Shown here one piece after another: positions 1-7,842 of a DNA stretch of 64,000 nt. Numbering within the stretch: the first letter of the stretch is position 1; the number at the start of each line of letters is the position of its first letter. The notes under the pieces were generated by a model. That model did no database searches and had not been told where the DNA came from. It saw only the letters and a list, made by a program, of their open reading frames with translations. Source of the DNA: CAVPUA01 sp963828015. GTDB taxonomy: Bacteria; Actinomycetota; Actinomycetes; Mycobacteriales; Jatrophihabitantaceae. The position numbers were made by a program, and so were the translations under genes. The stretch lies in NCBI GenBank assembly GCA_963828015.1, contig CAWHCD010000004.1:310001-374000 (forward strand), written 5' to 3'.

Positions 1-1083
1 GGCGCCCTGCAGCGGGGTGATCCGCACGTCACGCTGCCCGATGGAGGTCTGGGCCAGGGCGGCCTTGTCGGCCAGGTCGGCCGCCGTGCCGATCGTCGAG
101 GCACTCACCGGTACGGGCACGTTGGAGCTGCCGGTGTCCAGGCCGAACAACTTGGCCTCCGCCGACAGATCGGCGCCGCCGACCTTCTCCACGCCCATTT
201 GCGCGAACGCGGTGTTGCAGGACTTCGCGAACGCGAAGGCCACCGTCGCGTTCACCCCGTTCTGGCACGTCTCACCGTCGAAGTTCTGGATGCAGCCGCC
301 CCCGCCGTTGGCCGGGCACGGGCCGGTGTTGTTGCCCAACGGCCAGTAGCTGTTGGGCGCGGGCACGACCGTGGTCGACGTGACGCCCTTCTTGAACGCG
401 GCCGCCGAAGTGATCACCTTCATCACCGACCCCGGCGGGTACGTCGTGTTCAACGCCCGGTTGACCAACGGGCTGTCCGGGCTGTCGGGGTTGAGTGACT
501 TCCAATACGCGGTGATGGCAGAGGTGTCGTGCGAGCTGAGCAACGTCGGATCGTAGGAGGGCAGGCTGACCGCGGCCAGGATCGCCCCCGTAGTCGGGTC
601 GAGGGCGACAACGGCCCCCTTCTGCTTGGCCATGGCCGTGTAGGCCGCCTGCTGAGCGGCCGCGTTCAAGGAGGTGACGACGTTGCCACCCTTGGGATTG
701 CGCCCGGTCAGGATGTCGCGCAGCTGCGAGCCGAACAGCCGGCTGTCGGTGCCGCTCAACACGCTGTCCTCGGCGTTCTCCAGTCCGTAGGGCTTGCCGT
801 AGATGATCGAGTCGAAACCGGTGACGGGGGCATAGACCGGTCCGCTGGGGTACACCCGGATGTATTTGAGCTCATCGTTGGTCGGCATCGATTCGGCGAC
901 GGCGTTGCCCTGGACGATGATCTGCCCGCGTGGGTTGGAGTACTGGGTCAAGATCACTCGTCGGTTGCCGGCGTTATTGCGGTAGGCGTCGCCCTTGACG
1001 ACCTGAACGTAGTTGAGGTTGATCAACAACGCCAATACCAGCACGCCCACGGCGGCCGAGACTCGTCGGATCTGGCGGTTCAC
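1..1083 (-). CDS. pbpA: Penicillin-binding protein PbpA (class B transpeptidase), 3' end cut by window edge
   Basis: Peptidoglycan transpeptidase that crosslinks glycan strands at the outer face of the membrane, working with the SEDS polymerase RodA. 361 codons are visible and the frame stays open to base 1. An N-terminal membrane segment (residues about 8-26) is followed by a dimerisation region, then the transpeptidase domain. The SxxK active site is in YPPGSVMKV, giving Ser-Val-Met-Lys, and the SxN motif is in AKSCNTAF. The KTG motif lies beyond the window. The GTG start at 1083-1081 overlaps the rodA stop as GTGA, which fixes the start and indicates translational coupling. The order pbpA-rodA-pstP-fhaB-fhaA is the same as in mycobacteria, where pknA and pknB follow; they would lie to the left of the window. 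Confidence 0.93.
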   Translation of the reverse strand, partial: MNRQIRRVSAAVGVLVLALLINLNYVQVVKGDAYRNNAGNRRVILTQYSNPRGQIIVQGNAVAESMPTNDELKYIRVYPSGPVYAPVTGFDSIIYGKPYGLENAEDSVLSGTDSRLFGSQLRDILTGRNPKGGNVVTSLNAAAQQAAYTAMAKQKGAVVALDPTTGAILAAVSLPSYDPTLLSSHDTSAITAYWKSLNPDSPDSPLVNRALNTTYPPGSVMKVITSAAAFKKGVTSTTVVPAPNSYWPLGNNTGPCPANGGGGCIQNFDGETCQNGVNATVAFAFAKSCNTAFAQMGVEKVGGADLSAEAKLFGLDTGSSNVPVPVSASTIGTAADLADKAALAQTSIGQRDVRITPLQGA

Positions 1084-2504
1084 GGGGCGATCACCGCCGT
1101 CGTCTCGGCCGCGGCGACCGTGGCGGGATCGGGCCGGTCCGGGCGCCCGAGCGGGGCCGGCGGCGTGGGCCGGCGGGCCGAATCGGAGATGCGCAGCAGC
1201 AGCGCGAGCAGGGCGTAGTTGGCCACCAGCGACGACCCGCCGTAGGACAGGAACGGCGTCGTCAATCCGGTCTCGGGCAGCAGCCGGCTGACCCCGGCGA
1301 CGACCACGAACAGCTGCAGGCCGATCAGGAAGGACAGCCCGGCGGCGAGCAGCTTGCCGAAGGAGTCACGCACCGCCAGCGATGCGGCGAACCCGCGAGC
1401 GATAAACAGCGCGTAGATGACCAGCAGGGCAACCAGCCCGAACAGGCCCAGTTCCTCGCCGAAGGAGGAAATGATGTAGTCGGTGCCCGGTAGCGGGACG
1501 AGTTCGGGGTGGCCGGCGCCCAGCCCGGTGCCGAACAGGCCGCCGGTGCCCAGCCCGAAGAGGGACTGCCGCAACTGATACCCGTCGTCGGAGTGGACCG
1601 GGGAGAACAGGTGCAGCCAGACGGCGACGCGGGTCTGCACGGTGTCGAAGAGTTGATAGGACAGGTAGGCGCCCCCGGCGAAGAGCAGGATGCCCGAGAT
1701 CACCCAGCTGACCCGCTCGGTCGCGATGTAGAGCAACACGATGAACAGCCCGAAGAACAGCAGTGAGGTGCCGAGGTCGTGCCCGCCGACCAGGACGCCG
1801 ATGCAGATGAGCCAGGCGGCCAACAGCGGGCCGAGGTCACGTCCGCGCGGGAACTCGATGCCCAGGAAGCGCTTGCCGGCCAGGGACAGAACGTCACGCT
1901 TGTCGACCAGGTAGGACGCCGCGAAGATCGTCAGCAGGATCTTGGCGAACTCCCCGGGCTGGATCGAGAAACCGAAGAGCCGGATCCAGATCCGCGCCCC
2001 GTTGACCTCGGAGAACCGCGCCGGGAGCACGATCGGCAGGACGAGGAAGAACAGCCCGACCAGCGCCAAGGTGTAGGCGTAGCGCCGCAGGATGCGGTGG
2101 TCGCGGACAATGACGATCACCGCGACGAACACGGCCACCCCGATCACCGTCCAGACGACCTGGGTCGGTGCCTGCGACTTGACCGGGTCCCCGATCCCCT
2201 CCGCCGCCTGCTGGGCCAGTCCGAGGTCCAGGCGATGGATCATGACCAGACCCAGGCCGTTGAGCAGCACCACGATCGGGAGCATGAACGGATCGGCGTA
2301 GGCGGCGTACCGACGGACAGCGACGTGGGCCACCAGCCCGGTCAGCAACGGCACCGCGCCGTAGAGCAGGACATCGCCGTTCAGGTGGCCGTTGCGGGCC
2401 CCCTCGACGGCGGCCTCGGCACCGGCCACGATCACCACGGCGAACAACAGCAACGCCAGCTCGGTGTTGCGCCGGGTCGCGACCACGACTTCGGTCTCGC
2501 TCAT
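1080..2504 (-). CDS. rodA: SEDS peptidoglycan polymerase RodA/FtsW
   Basis: Polytopic SEDS-family glycosyltransferase that polymerises lipid II into glycan strands during cell elongation. The 474-residue protein is hydrophobic throughout with roughly ten or more membrane spans. It carries family signatures such as FSIQPGEFAK, GTDYIISSFGEELG and TGLTTPFLSYGGSSL near the C-terminus. I chose the ATG at 2504, which overlaps the pstP stop as ATGA, instead of an upstream TTG at 2516. Position between pbpA and pstP favours RodA over the division paralogue FtsW. Expression is probably from the same transcript as the FHA and phosphatase genes upstream. Confidence 0.93.
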   Translation of the reverse strand: MSETEVVVATRRNTELALLLFAVVIVAGAEAAVEGARNGHLNGDVLLYGAVPLLTGLVAHVAVRRYAAYADPFMLPIVVLLNGLGLVMIHRLDLGLAQQAAEGIGDPVKSQAPTQVVWTVIGVAVFVAVIVIVRDHRILRRYAYTLALVGLFFLVLPIVLPARFSEVNGARIWIRLFGFSIQPGEFAKILLTIFAASYLVDKRDVLSLAGKRFLGIEFPRGRDLGPLLAAWLICIGVLVGGHDLGTSLLFFGLFIVLLYIATERVSWVISGILLFAGGAYLSYQLFDTVQTRVAVWLHLFSPVHSDDGYQLRQSLFGLGTGGLFGTGLGAGHPELVPLPGTDYIISSFGEELGLFGLVALLVIYALFIARGFAASLAVRDSFGKLLAAGLSFLIGLQLFVVVAGVSRLLPETGLTTPFLSYGGSSLVANYALLALLLRISDSARRPTPPAPLGRPDRPDPATVAAAETTAVIAP

Positions 2505-3733
2505 GAGGTCCGGCAATCGAAGCCGGGGTGGGACACACCGGTGGGGCAGACGGGTAGCTGTTCGGCCCGCAGCCGCTCCACGATCTGGTTGGCCTCGTTG
2601 GCGTTGTTGGCCGTGATGCCGGAACTGACCTGGCTGCGGGCCGACTGGGTGAGGTCGGCCGTCTTGAGGTCGGTGTGGGTCTCGACCCGGAAGAACTTCA
2701 AGGGCCCGAAGGAGGAGTCGACGCCCTGGAACACCGCGACCTGATCCCCGTCGACGCCGACGAAGTACTGCGACTGGGTCCAGGAGTAGCCGAGGATGGC
2801 GCCGACCACGATCACGATCAGCACGATGCCGGCGATGATGATGCCGCGCAGGTGACTGCGCACTCTGCGCACCAGCGACGGCCGCACCACGACCGGCGGC
2901 TCCGGTTCGGGCCGGTTGATGTTGGCCGCGCGCTCGGCCGGGCTGTCCGTGCGCGGCGGCGTGGCCGAGTCGGGGTCGACGAAGGCGCCGGCGATCACGG
3001 GCACGTCGTCGCCGTAGTCGGAGGAGACCACGTCGGCGACGATGCAGGTGACGTTGTCAGGACCGCCGCCGCGCAGGGCCAGATCGACCAGGCGGTCGGC
3101 GCACTCCTGCGGGTCGCCTTCGGCCAACGTCTCGTACAGCGTCTGCGCCGACACCACGTCAGAGAGCCCGTCGGTGCAGAGCAGGTAGCGATCACCGGGC
3201 CGGGCCTCGCGGATCGAGACGTCCGGGTCGACGGCCGCGCCGGTGAGCGCGCGCAGGATCACCGACTTGCGCGGATGATTCGCCGCTTCGTCCAGCGTCA
3301 GCCGACCTTGATCGACGAGGGACTGCACGTAGGTGTCGTCGTGCGTGATCTGCGACAGATGATCACCACGCATCAGGTAGGCCCGCGAGTCGCCGACATG
3401 GGCCAGCCCGATCTGCGCGCCGGAAAAGCGCAGCGCGGTCAGGGTCGTGCCCATGCCGTCCAGTTCGGGGTCGCTCTGCACCTCATCGGCAATGCCCTGG
3501 TTGGCCCGCTCCACCGCCTGGCGCAGGGCCGACAGCATGTCGCCGAGTGGGCGGTCCTCATCGAGCGGCTCGAGCGTGCTGATGACGATCTTGGACGCGA
3601 CCTCGCCGGCCGCGTGCCCGCCCATGCCGTCGGCAATGGCCAGCAACCGAGGCCCCGCGTAGACAGAGTCCTCGTTGTTGCCGCGAACCAGACCGCGATC
3701 GGAGCGGACGGCATAGCGCAGCGTCAGCGCCAT
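2501..3733 (-). CDS. pstP: PP2C-type Ser/Thr protein phosphatase PstP
   Basis: Membrane-anchored metal-dependent phosphatase that reverses phosphorylation by the PknA/PknB kinases and so tunes cell-wall growth. The cytoplasmic N-terminal PP2C domain (residues 1-240) has the expected metal-binding and structural motifs: RGNNEDS, IADGMGGHAAGE, AHVGDSRAYL, LLCTDGLSD and GGPDNVT. One membrane segment follows at about residues 300-325 (IIIAGIVLIVIVVGAIL), then an extracellular tail of about 85 residues. The length of 410 residues is close to usual for actinobacterial PstP. The gene sits 10 bp after fhaB and overlaps rodA by 4 bp, so the group reads as one operon. Confidence 0.95.
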   Translation of the reverse strand: MALTLRYAVRSDRGLVRGNNEDSVYAGPRLLAIADGMGGHAAGEVASKIVISTLEPLDEDRPLGDMLSALRQAVERANQGIADEVQSDPELDGMGTTLTALRFSGAQIGLAHVGDSRAYLMRGDHLSQITHDDTYVQSLVDQGRLTLDEAANHPRKSVILRALTGAAVDPDVSIREARPGDRYLLCTDGLSDVVSAQTLYETLAEGDPQECADRLVDLALRGGGPDNVTCIVADVVSSDYGDDVPVIAGAFVDPDSATPPRTDSPAERAANINRPEPEPPVVVRPSLVRRVRSHLRGIIIAGIVLIVIVVGAILGYSWTQSQYFVGVDGDQVAVFQGVDSSFGPLKFFRVETHTDLKTADLTQSARSQVSSGITANNANEANQIVERLRAEQLPVCPTGVSHPGFDCRTS

Positions 3734-3743
3734 CTGGGCGCCG

Positions 3744-4217
3744 TCACTTCAGTTCCAACACGGTCTTACCGATGCGCACCGGCACCCCGACTTCGAGATG
3801 CACCGGCCCGTCGAGCTTGCGCTGTCCGTAATAGGTGCCGTTCGTCGAGCCGAGGTCCTCGATGAACCAGACGCCGTCCTGCAGGCTGATGCGCGCATGC
3901 CGGGTACTGGCGTAGTCGTCGGTGAGCACGAGCGTCGAGTCGTTGGCGCGCCCGATCAGCACCGGCGCGCCGGTGAGGCCGATCCGGGTGCCGGCCAGGC
4001 CGCCCTCGGTCACCAGCAGGTAGGAGGGACCGGTCGGGCGGGGGGCCGCGGTCTCGGCCCGACGGGCCCGGCGGCGAGCCGGCGGCGGGACGGCCACGCG
4101 GGTCTGACCACTCGCGCGCAGGTCGGCGCGGACAACACGCACCGCGGCGAGCACGAACAGCCACAGCAGGGCCAGAAATCCGAAACGCAGAAGCTGGAGG
4201 GCCAGCGGCGAGTTCAC
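3744..4217 (-). CDS. fhaB: FHA-domain membrane protein FhaB (FipA)
   Basis: Forkhead-associated phosphothreonine-binding protein that, in mycobacteria, links the Ser/Thr kinases to cell-wall and division proteins. A single N-terminal membrane helix (residues about 8-28) precedes a linker and a C-terminal FHA domain at residues 85-157. FHA signatures are GRANDSTLVL, the STRHARI phosphopeptide-binding loop and LGSTNGTYYG. The 157-residue length is close to M. tuberculosis FhaB. The GTG start overlaps the fhaA stop as GTGA. Confidence 0.93.
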   Translation of the reverse strand: MNSPLALQLLRFGFLALLWLFVLAAVRVVRADLRASGQTRVAVPPPARRRARRAETAAPRPTGPSYLLVTEGGLAGTRIGLTGAPVLIGRANDSTLVLTDDYASTRHARISLQDGVWFIEDLGSTNGTYYGQRKLDGPVHLEVGVPVRIGKTVLELK

Positions 4218-5020
4218 GCGAGTTCCTGGTGGAATACCAACTTCGTGTGCCCGAGGCGGATGACGTCCCCGTGCTGCAGCACCTGGCTGCCGACCGGATG
4301 GCCGTTGATGGTCGTGCCGTTGGTCGAGCCCAGGTCGTGCACGACGGCATAGACGCCGTCGTAGTCGACGTTGATGTGTTTGCGCGAGACTCCCTGGTCG
4401 AGCAGTTGCAGGTCCGATTCGGACCCGCGCCCGATGACGTTGCCGCCGCGGCGCAGCTCGAAGCGGCGCCCGGTGCCGTCAACCGTGAGCGCCGCGTGCT
4501 GCTGGGGCGCGGGGACCGGCGCAACGGGCGGCGGCGCGTACTGCGGCGCCGAGTACTGCGGCGGGACCGGGCGCTCGTGCGGCTCGACGTAGTCGACCGC
4601 GACCATGGGCAAGGACATCGAATCGTGCGGACGGGTGCGGGGCGGGGCGGCGGAATCCATCCGGGACGCGACGCCGAAGACCCCCGTGTGCAACTGGTCA
4701 TCGACGGCGAGGAACACCTCGATGTCGCCGATCGTCTCCCACTGGTTCCCGTCCAGATGCTCCTGGACGAGTTCGGCCAGCGACGTCGTCAGCTGCAGTG
4801 CCCAGGGAGCCAGCCGGTCGTGATCGGACGGGCTGAGGGTGACCCGGTAGCGGTTGGGCGCCAGCACGCGGCCGTTGCCCATCACGTTGCGTTTGTCGGT
4901 GGCCTCGCGCTGCAGGGCGCTGCCGATCTCGACCGGCTCGACCTGGCCCTTGAATACCCGCGCGAATGCACCGCCCACCAGGCTCTCGAGGCGTCGCTCG
5001 AAGCGTTGCGCCAAGCTCAC
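4214..5020 (-). CDS. fhaA: DUF3662/FHA-domain protein FhaA, short form
   Basis: Soluble FHA protein, in mycobacteria a PknB substrate that regulates peptidoglycan synthesis. The N-terminal DUF3662 domain (residues 1-115) contains FARVFKGQVEPVE. A short linker follows, and a C-terminal FHA domain has RGSESDLQL, SRKHINVDY and LGSTNGTTING. At 268 residues it lacks most of the long Pro/Gln/Gly-rich linker seen in the 527-residue M. tuberculosis protein. I chose the GTG at 5020 because a GGAGG lies five bases upstream; an in-frame TTG at 5032 would place that Shine-Dalgarno inside the gene. It is the first gene of the visible operon, and its promoter should lie between 5021 and the divergent tRNA gene. 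Confidence 0.92.
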   Translation of the reverse strand: MSLAQRFERRLESLVGGAFARVFKGQVEPVEIGSALQREATDKRNVMGNGRVLAPNRYRVTLSPSDHDRLAPWALQLTTSLAELVQEHLDGNQWETIGDIEVFLAVDDQLHTGVFGVASRMDSAAPPRTRPHDSMSLPMVAVDYVEPHERPVPPQYSAPQYAPPPVAPVPAPQQHAALTVDGTGRRFELRRGGNVIGRGSESDLQLLDQGVSRKHINVDYDGVYAVVHDLGSTNGTTINGHPVGSQVLQHGDVIRLGHTKLVFHQELA

Positions 5021-5157
5021 CCGGGCCTCCAATGGTTACGTCGCGTTACCGTTTCGATCCCTGCGATTCTACGTGGAGCGCCCCGGAAGGCCGGAAAACT
5101 CGCGCAGGGAGCCCACAGGAGCTCCAGCAGCAGCCTGGTAACCTTCACGATCGTCAC

Positions 5158-5240
5158 GGGCAAGTGGCGGAATGGCAGACGCGCACGGTTCAGGTCCGTG
5201 TGTCCGTAAGGACGTGGGGGTTCAACTCCCCCCTTGCCCA
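5158..5240 (+). tRNA. tRNA-Leu (anticodon CAG)
   Basis: An 83-nt class II tRNA. The acceptor arm pairs GGGCAAG (5158-5164) with CTTGCCC (5233-5239) and A is the discriminator base. The anticodon stem CACGG/CCGTG encloses the loop TTCAGGT, giving anticodon CAG for CUG codons. A long variable arm and a T arm GGGGG-TTCAACT-CCCCC follow. CCA is not encoded. Its last 24 bases plus one are repeated at 7743-7767, so it is the attachment site of the downstream island. A tRNA-Leu is also found next to fhaA in M. tuberculosis. Confidence 0.97.
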
Positions 5241-5241
5241 C
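5217..5241 (+). repeat. attL-like direct repeat (tRNA-Leu 3' end)
   Basis: A 25-bp stretch covering half of the T arm and the 3' acceptor strand of tRNA-Leu is identical to 7743-7767. The intact tRNA is on this side, as expected when integration restores the tRNA gene. Confidence 0.9.
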
Positions 5242-5281
5242 GCACAGACCCCAGCGTTTTCGCGCCCCGGAGATGCTGGGG

Positions 5282-5572
5282 TCACTCATTTTTGGCCTCG
5301 TGATACTTGGCTGATACTTCTGCATCGCTGTAGCCCCACTCCGGCTCCCAATCGGGGTGCTCTTCCCAGCGCATGGAGAGGAACCGAGCCGCATGTAGAG
5401 CCTCGTGGAGATCCCGTGGTGAACCGGCTGGCTCACTCTCGTACGCATCACAGGCGGCCGCATACTCGTCCACAACTTCTCTGTGCCCCTCCGCAGTCTC
5501 GCGGTAGGCCGGTCCAAGCTGTTCTGTCTCGTCGATCCTGCGGGTCAGGAACTGAATCGGGGGCGTTGTCAT
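5282..5572 (-). CDS. DUF6221-like phage/ICE-associated protein
   Basis: A 96-residue acidic, probably helical protein of unknown function. The C-terminal part (AARFLSMRWEEHPDWEPEWG) matches the pattern I recall for actinobacterial DUF6221 proteins, which end in a 'HPDY..EW' motif and often accompany phage or ICE integrase genes. The ATG at 5572 has a GGAGG six bases upstream, so it is preferred to the TTG at 5578. It lies 24 bp downstream of the recombinase remnant in the same orientation and just inside the left repeat. Family assignment rests on memory of the motif only. Confidence 0.65.
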   Translation of the reverse strand: MTTPPIQFLTRRIDETEQLGPAYRETAEGHREVVDEYAAACDAYESEPAGSPRDLHEALHAARFLSMRWEEHPDWEPEWGYSDAEVSAKYHEAKNE

Positions 5573-5596
5573 GCTCAACCTCCGAAGATTAGGGAC

Positions 5597-5845
5597 TCAA
5601 AATTTGATGCCGCCACGCGCTGCATGCCCGGCATTTACGTGGGCATACACACTGAGGGTGATCATCGGGCGGGCGTGACCGAGGCGTTCGGACACGACGT
5701 TGACGGCCGGCCAGACCGCAGGAGCAGAGTCGCGTGCGCGTGCCGGAGATCGTGGAGCCGGATCCGCGGCAGCACCTCCGGCCAAGAGCCGCCTGCGCCT
5801 CCCGCAGGCGGCTCTGGAACGTCACCGAGAACCGCTCCGGGTGAC
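5597..5845 (-). pseudogene. Tyrosine recombinase (integrase) C-terminal remnant
   Basis: The catalytic end of a phage/ICE integrase can be read across three frames. HPERFSVTFQSRLREAQ lies at about 5843-5790, LPRIRLHDLRHAHATLLL at about 5772-5720, and VNVVSERLGHARPMITL followed by SVYAHV to the stop at 5597. These supply the box II HxxR (HDLR), the conserved GH and the nucleophilic Tyr (in VYAHV) of the family. Two frameshifts and the missing N-terminal and middle parts make it nonfunctional as written. The upstream end merges into a lipoprotein gene at about 5860, which suggests a deletion junction. Its place beside the tRNA repeat fits an element integrase. Confidence 0.85.
5785..5815. repeat. 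Perfect 13-bp hairpin inside the integrase remnant
   Basis: AGAGCCGCCTGCG (5785-5797) pairs perfectly with 5803-5815 around a 5-base loop. It sits next to one of the integrase frameshifts. There is no T-tract, so it is not an obvious terminator. Confidence 0.8.
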
Positions 5846-5862
5846 GCACGGGTGGCGCTTGA

Positions 5863-6413
5863 TTACCCGACCACTTCGTCTTCTGGTGGTCCACTCCAAC
5901 CGAAGATTCCACTGCCGGTGTCGGCGTTGAATACGCCGATCCTTGTGCACGGCACAGTCGGGGGCGACTGGTGACCTGGTCCGTGGGACACGCAGGTCAC
6001 GTCGCGCCAGGCAAACACATAGGCGAGTTGGTTCGTCACGAGAGGCGTGAACACATCGGTCTTAGGGTCTGTAGTTCCGGATTTCGTGATGGACACCACC
6101 GCGAGCGTCACTTCAGCTGGCACCTCAGGACTGCACCACGCGTCGACATGGCACCGCGCCAACGCTGCTTGCCATGTTGCCGCTGGTTGAGCAGTTGGGG
6201 GCGGTACCGATATTCGGCAACGCCTTCCTCGTTCCAGGTCACGGGCTGGGTGATCGGCCCGAGATACTTTGCGGTGAAGTTCAGGGCTGCGTTGAGTGAA
6301 ACCTGCGACTGCTCGCTTGTCGACTGCGCTGGGCGGCGAGCTGCACACGCACTCGCCAGCACCGCTACCGCGACGAATGCCGCAGCGAGGCGTAGGCCGG
6401 GCCGAACAGTCAT
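5863..6413 (-). CDS. Hypothetical lipoprotein, frameshifted
   Basis: Secreted or lipid-anchored protein of unknown function. The ATG near 6411-6413 (reading MTVRPGLRLAAAF) begins a signal peptide ending in the lipobox LASAC. The sequence continues through LNFTAKYLGPITQPVTW and VAEYRYRPQLLNQ. From about 6185 the second frame is the protein-like one, with QAALARCHVDAWCSPEVPAE, VFTPLVTNQLAYVFAWRDV and a C-terminus at the stop 5865-5863. A single indel near 6185 therefore breaks one gene of about 180 residues. It is part of the island cargo; the C-terminus abuts the integrase remnant. I recognise no named domain. Confidence 0.6.
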
Positions 6414-6504
6414 GTGATCCACTCCTCAACCAACCATCCAGCCGCGTAAGGTCCGTGTCAATACCTCAGTGGCGACGCGGGGAGCTCGAGGGAGGCGGTG
6501 CGCC

Positions 6505-7346
6505 GTGGCAGGCATCAACCGAAGCCGATTGGCGATCGGGCTCAGCGTTCTGGCGGTCGGTGCGGTTGCGGTTCTCATCGCTGCGCTTGCGCCGAGCAGC
6601 TCCGGACACCACTCTGCCGCACGGCCCGGATCCGAGGGCTCGGCTACCGCAAGCGGCCAGGCCGGCTTGCCTACTGGGAACTGGACGCCGACACCCAGCA
6701 ATAGCCGGCAGAGAAACGATGATGGCGGTAGCCAGCAGCTACGACCCATCGCTCTCGACCAGCGGAACCACCGCACCCCCAACCGCGTGTCATCAGCGCG
6801 AACGATCCACCGCAAACGGATCCTGACTACGGCTATAGCCTGTCTGACACACCAAACAAGTTCGACATTACCTGGATGACATGGACCCCGGACTATCGGA
6901 CGACGTCCTTAAAACGATTTTACAATGGGACTACGCATTTGTATCGACAGCTCTAAACACGCCCAGCGGCTACTCAATCGAGAGCACCTGGTATCTGGAA
7001 TCCCAGCCCCTATCGGGGACTGCACCACTTTACTCATGCTGGGTGAGTTCCCCAATGACGTTCTTCCACGGGATCTCAACAAGAACGCTATGTACTATCC
7101 CGCGAGTTTCCAAGGTGCCCCGCATCTCTCCAAGAGTCCAGCATTCCTATCGCTGGGCAGCAACTGTGAGGGGCAGCGAGTCTGGGCGCGAGCCGGATAT
7201 ATCTATACGAGCAATGCGACTGGTAGAGTCCCGCTATATCGGTGTTACTTAAGCGGAGAATCGTGGGAGACCACAAATTCGAACTGCGAGATCGGGATTA
7301 CCCCGGTGAACTGCTTGGGTACGTCTGGACTTCACCCCAGACGTGA
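6505..7346 (+). CDS. Secreted/anchored protein with DUF5648-like repeats, multiply frameshifted
   Basis: The GTG at 6505 follows a GGGAGG and starts a signal-anchor sequence (MAGINRSRLAIGLSVLAVGA) and a Ser/Gly/Thr-rich linker. The rest is spread over several frames: DTPNKFDITWMTWTPDYRTT, GYSIESTWYLESQPLSGTAP with LYSCW, AFLSLGSNCEGQ with GRVPLYRCYLSGESWETT and NSNCE, and finally ELLGYVWTSPQT to the stop at 7346. The repeated 'PLYxC ... SxxNCEG ... LGY' pattern resembles the DUF5648-type beta-trefoil repeats of secreted bacterial proteins. At least four indels make it a pseudogene or a badly sequenced gene. The A+T-richer composition is consistent with horizontal acquisition. Confidence 0.55.
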
Positions 7347-7594
7347 CGAGCCGCGCGGGCGTCCTAGTAGTCGGCCCTGCGACGAAGTCGTTCGAGGGTC
7401 GGTGATTCCAAAGCCTCATCGTGGCACTTCCAAAGCGCAGACCTCGCACGCAGCATGGGCAGGTCAGTCGTGACGCGTGGCCGATCGCGGCCATCGTGCG
7501 GGTGGTCGGCGCACTCGCGATGCCTCTCACGTCATGGGTGCGCGTGCTCGCGTTGTTGGCAGCGCGAACCCGCAGCTATATCCCGACGATTCGG

Positions 7595-7711
7595 TTAGGT
7601 CAGGGCGTCTTGGCCGCCGTTGCTGTCGATGCGTCCGGCGAGTTCGTCCTGGGACCAGCCGGCTTCGGTGCGTAACTCGCGGTGGCGTTCGGCAAGGAGC
7701 GAGTTAGGCAT
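7595..7711 (-). pseudogene. Truncated XRE-family helix-turn-helix regulator fragment
   Basis: A 38-codon frame starting at ATG 7711 reads MPNSLLAERHRELRTEAGWS then QDELAGRIDSNGGQ before drifting to a stop at 7595. The 'LxELRxEAGWSQxELAGxIxS' stretch is the first half of an XRE/Cro DNA-binding domain. The expected 'ISRYENG' recognition helix and the rest of the domain are missing. It lies just inside the right repeat and was probably the control gene of the former element. Confidence 0.65.
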
Positions 7712-7742
7712 GGGTTGGCGTACGGGGCCGTCACGTAGGCCT

Positions 7743-7767
7743 GGGGTTCAACTCCCCCCTTGCCCAC
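7743..7767 (+). repeat. attR-like direct repeat (partial tRNA-Leu 3' end)
   Basis: 25 bp identical to 5217-5241. Only the T-loop and 3' acceptor strand are present and nothing upstream folds into a tRNA, so this is a displaced tRNA end and not a second tRNA gene. Confidence 0.9.
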
Positions 7768-7819
7768 CCGAGATCGACCGCCTGCGCGCACCAATCCTCA
7801 CCCAGCTCACAGGGAACGT

Positions 7820-7842
7820 CCAGGGGACTATCACTCCCCTGG
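7820..7842. terminator. Stem-loop downstream of attR, possible displaced tRNA-Leu terminator
   Basis: CCAGGGGA (7820-7827) pairs with TCCCCTGG (7835-7842) around a 7-base loop. It is 53 bp beyond the right tRNA repeat, the distance at which a tRNA terminator would lie if the island were removed. No T-run follows, which is common in actinobacterial terminators. Function is inferred. Confidence 0.45.

Larger units (their letters stand above)
5241..7767. mobile_element. Remnant integrative element/genomic island at tRNA-Leu
   Basis: About 2.5 kb lies between two copies of the tRNA-Leu 3' end. It contains a phage-type DUF6221-like gene, a C-terminal tyrosine-recombinase remnant close to the left repeat, two broken cargo genes and a truncated XRE regulator next to the right repeat. 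The section around 6.83-7.3 kb is visibly richer in A+T than the flanking chromosome. No intact integrase, relaxase or replication gene remains, so the element should no longer move on its own. The boundaries follow directly from the repeats; calling it an integrated element is inference from the integrase remnant and tRNA target. Confidence 0.85.

Noticed and set aside
7673..7706. Inverted repeat TAACTCGC ... GCGAGTTA near attR as an integrase or terminator site
   Set aside because: It falls entirely within the recognisable XRE coding fragment, the loop is 18 bases, and there is no T-run or flanking core match. Chance pairing in coding sequence is likely.
7743..7767. Second tRNA-Leu gene
   Set aside because: Only the last 24 bases of the tRNA plus one are present. 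No 5' acceptor strand, D arm or anticodon arm lies upstream.
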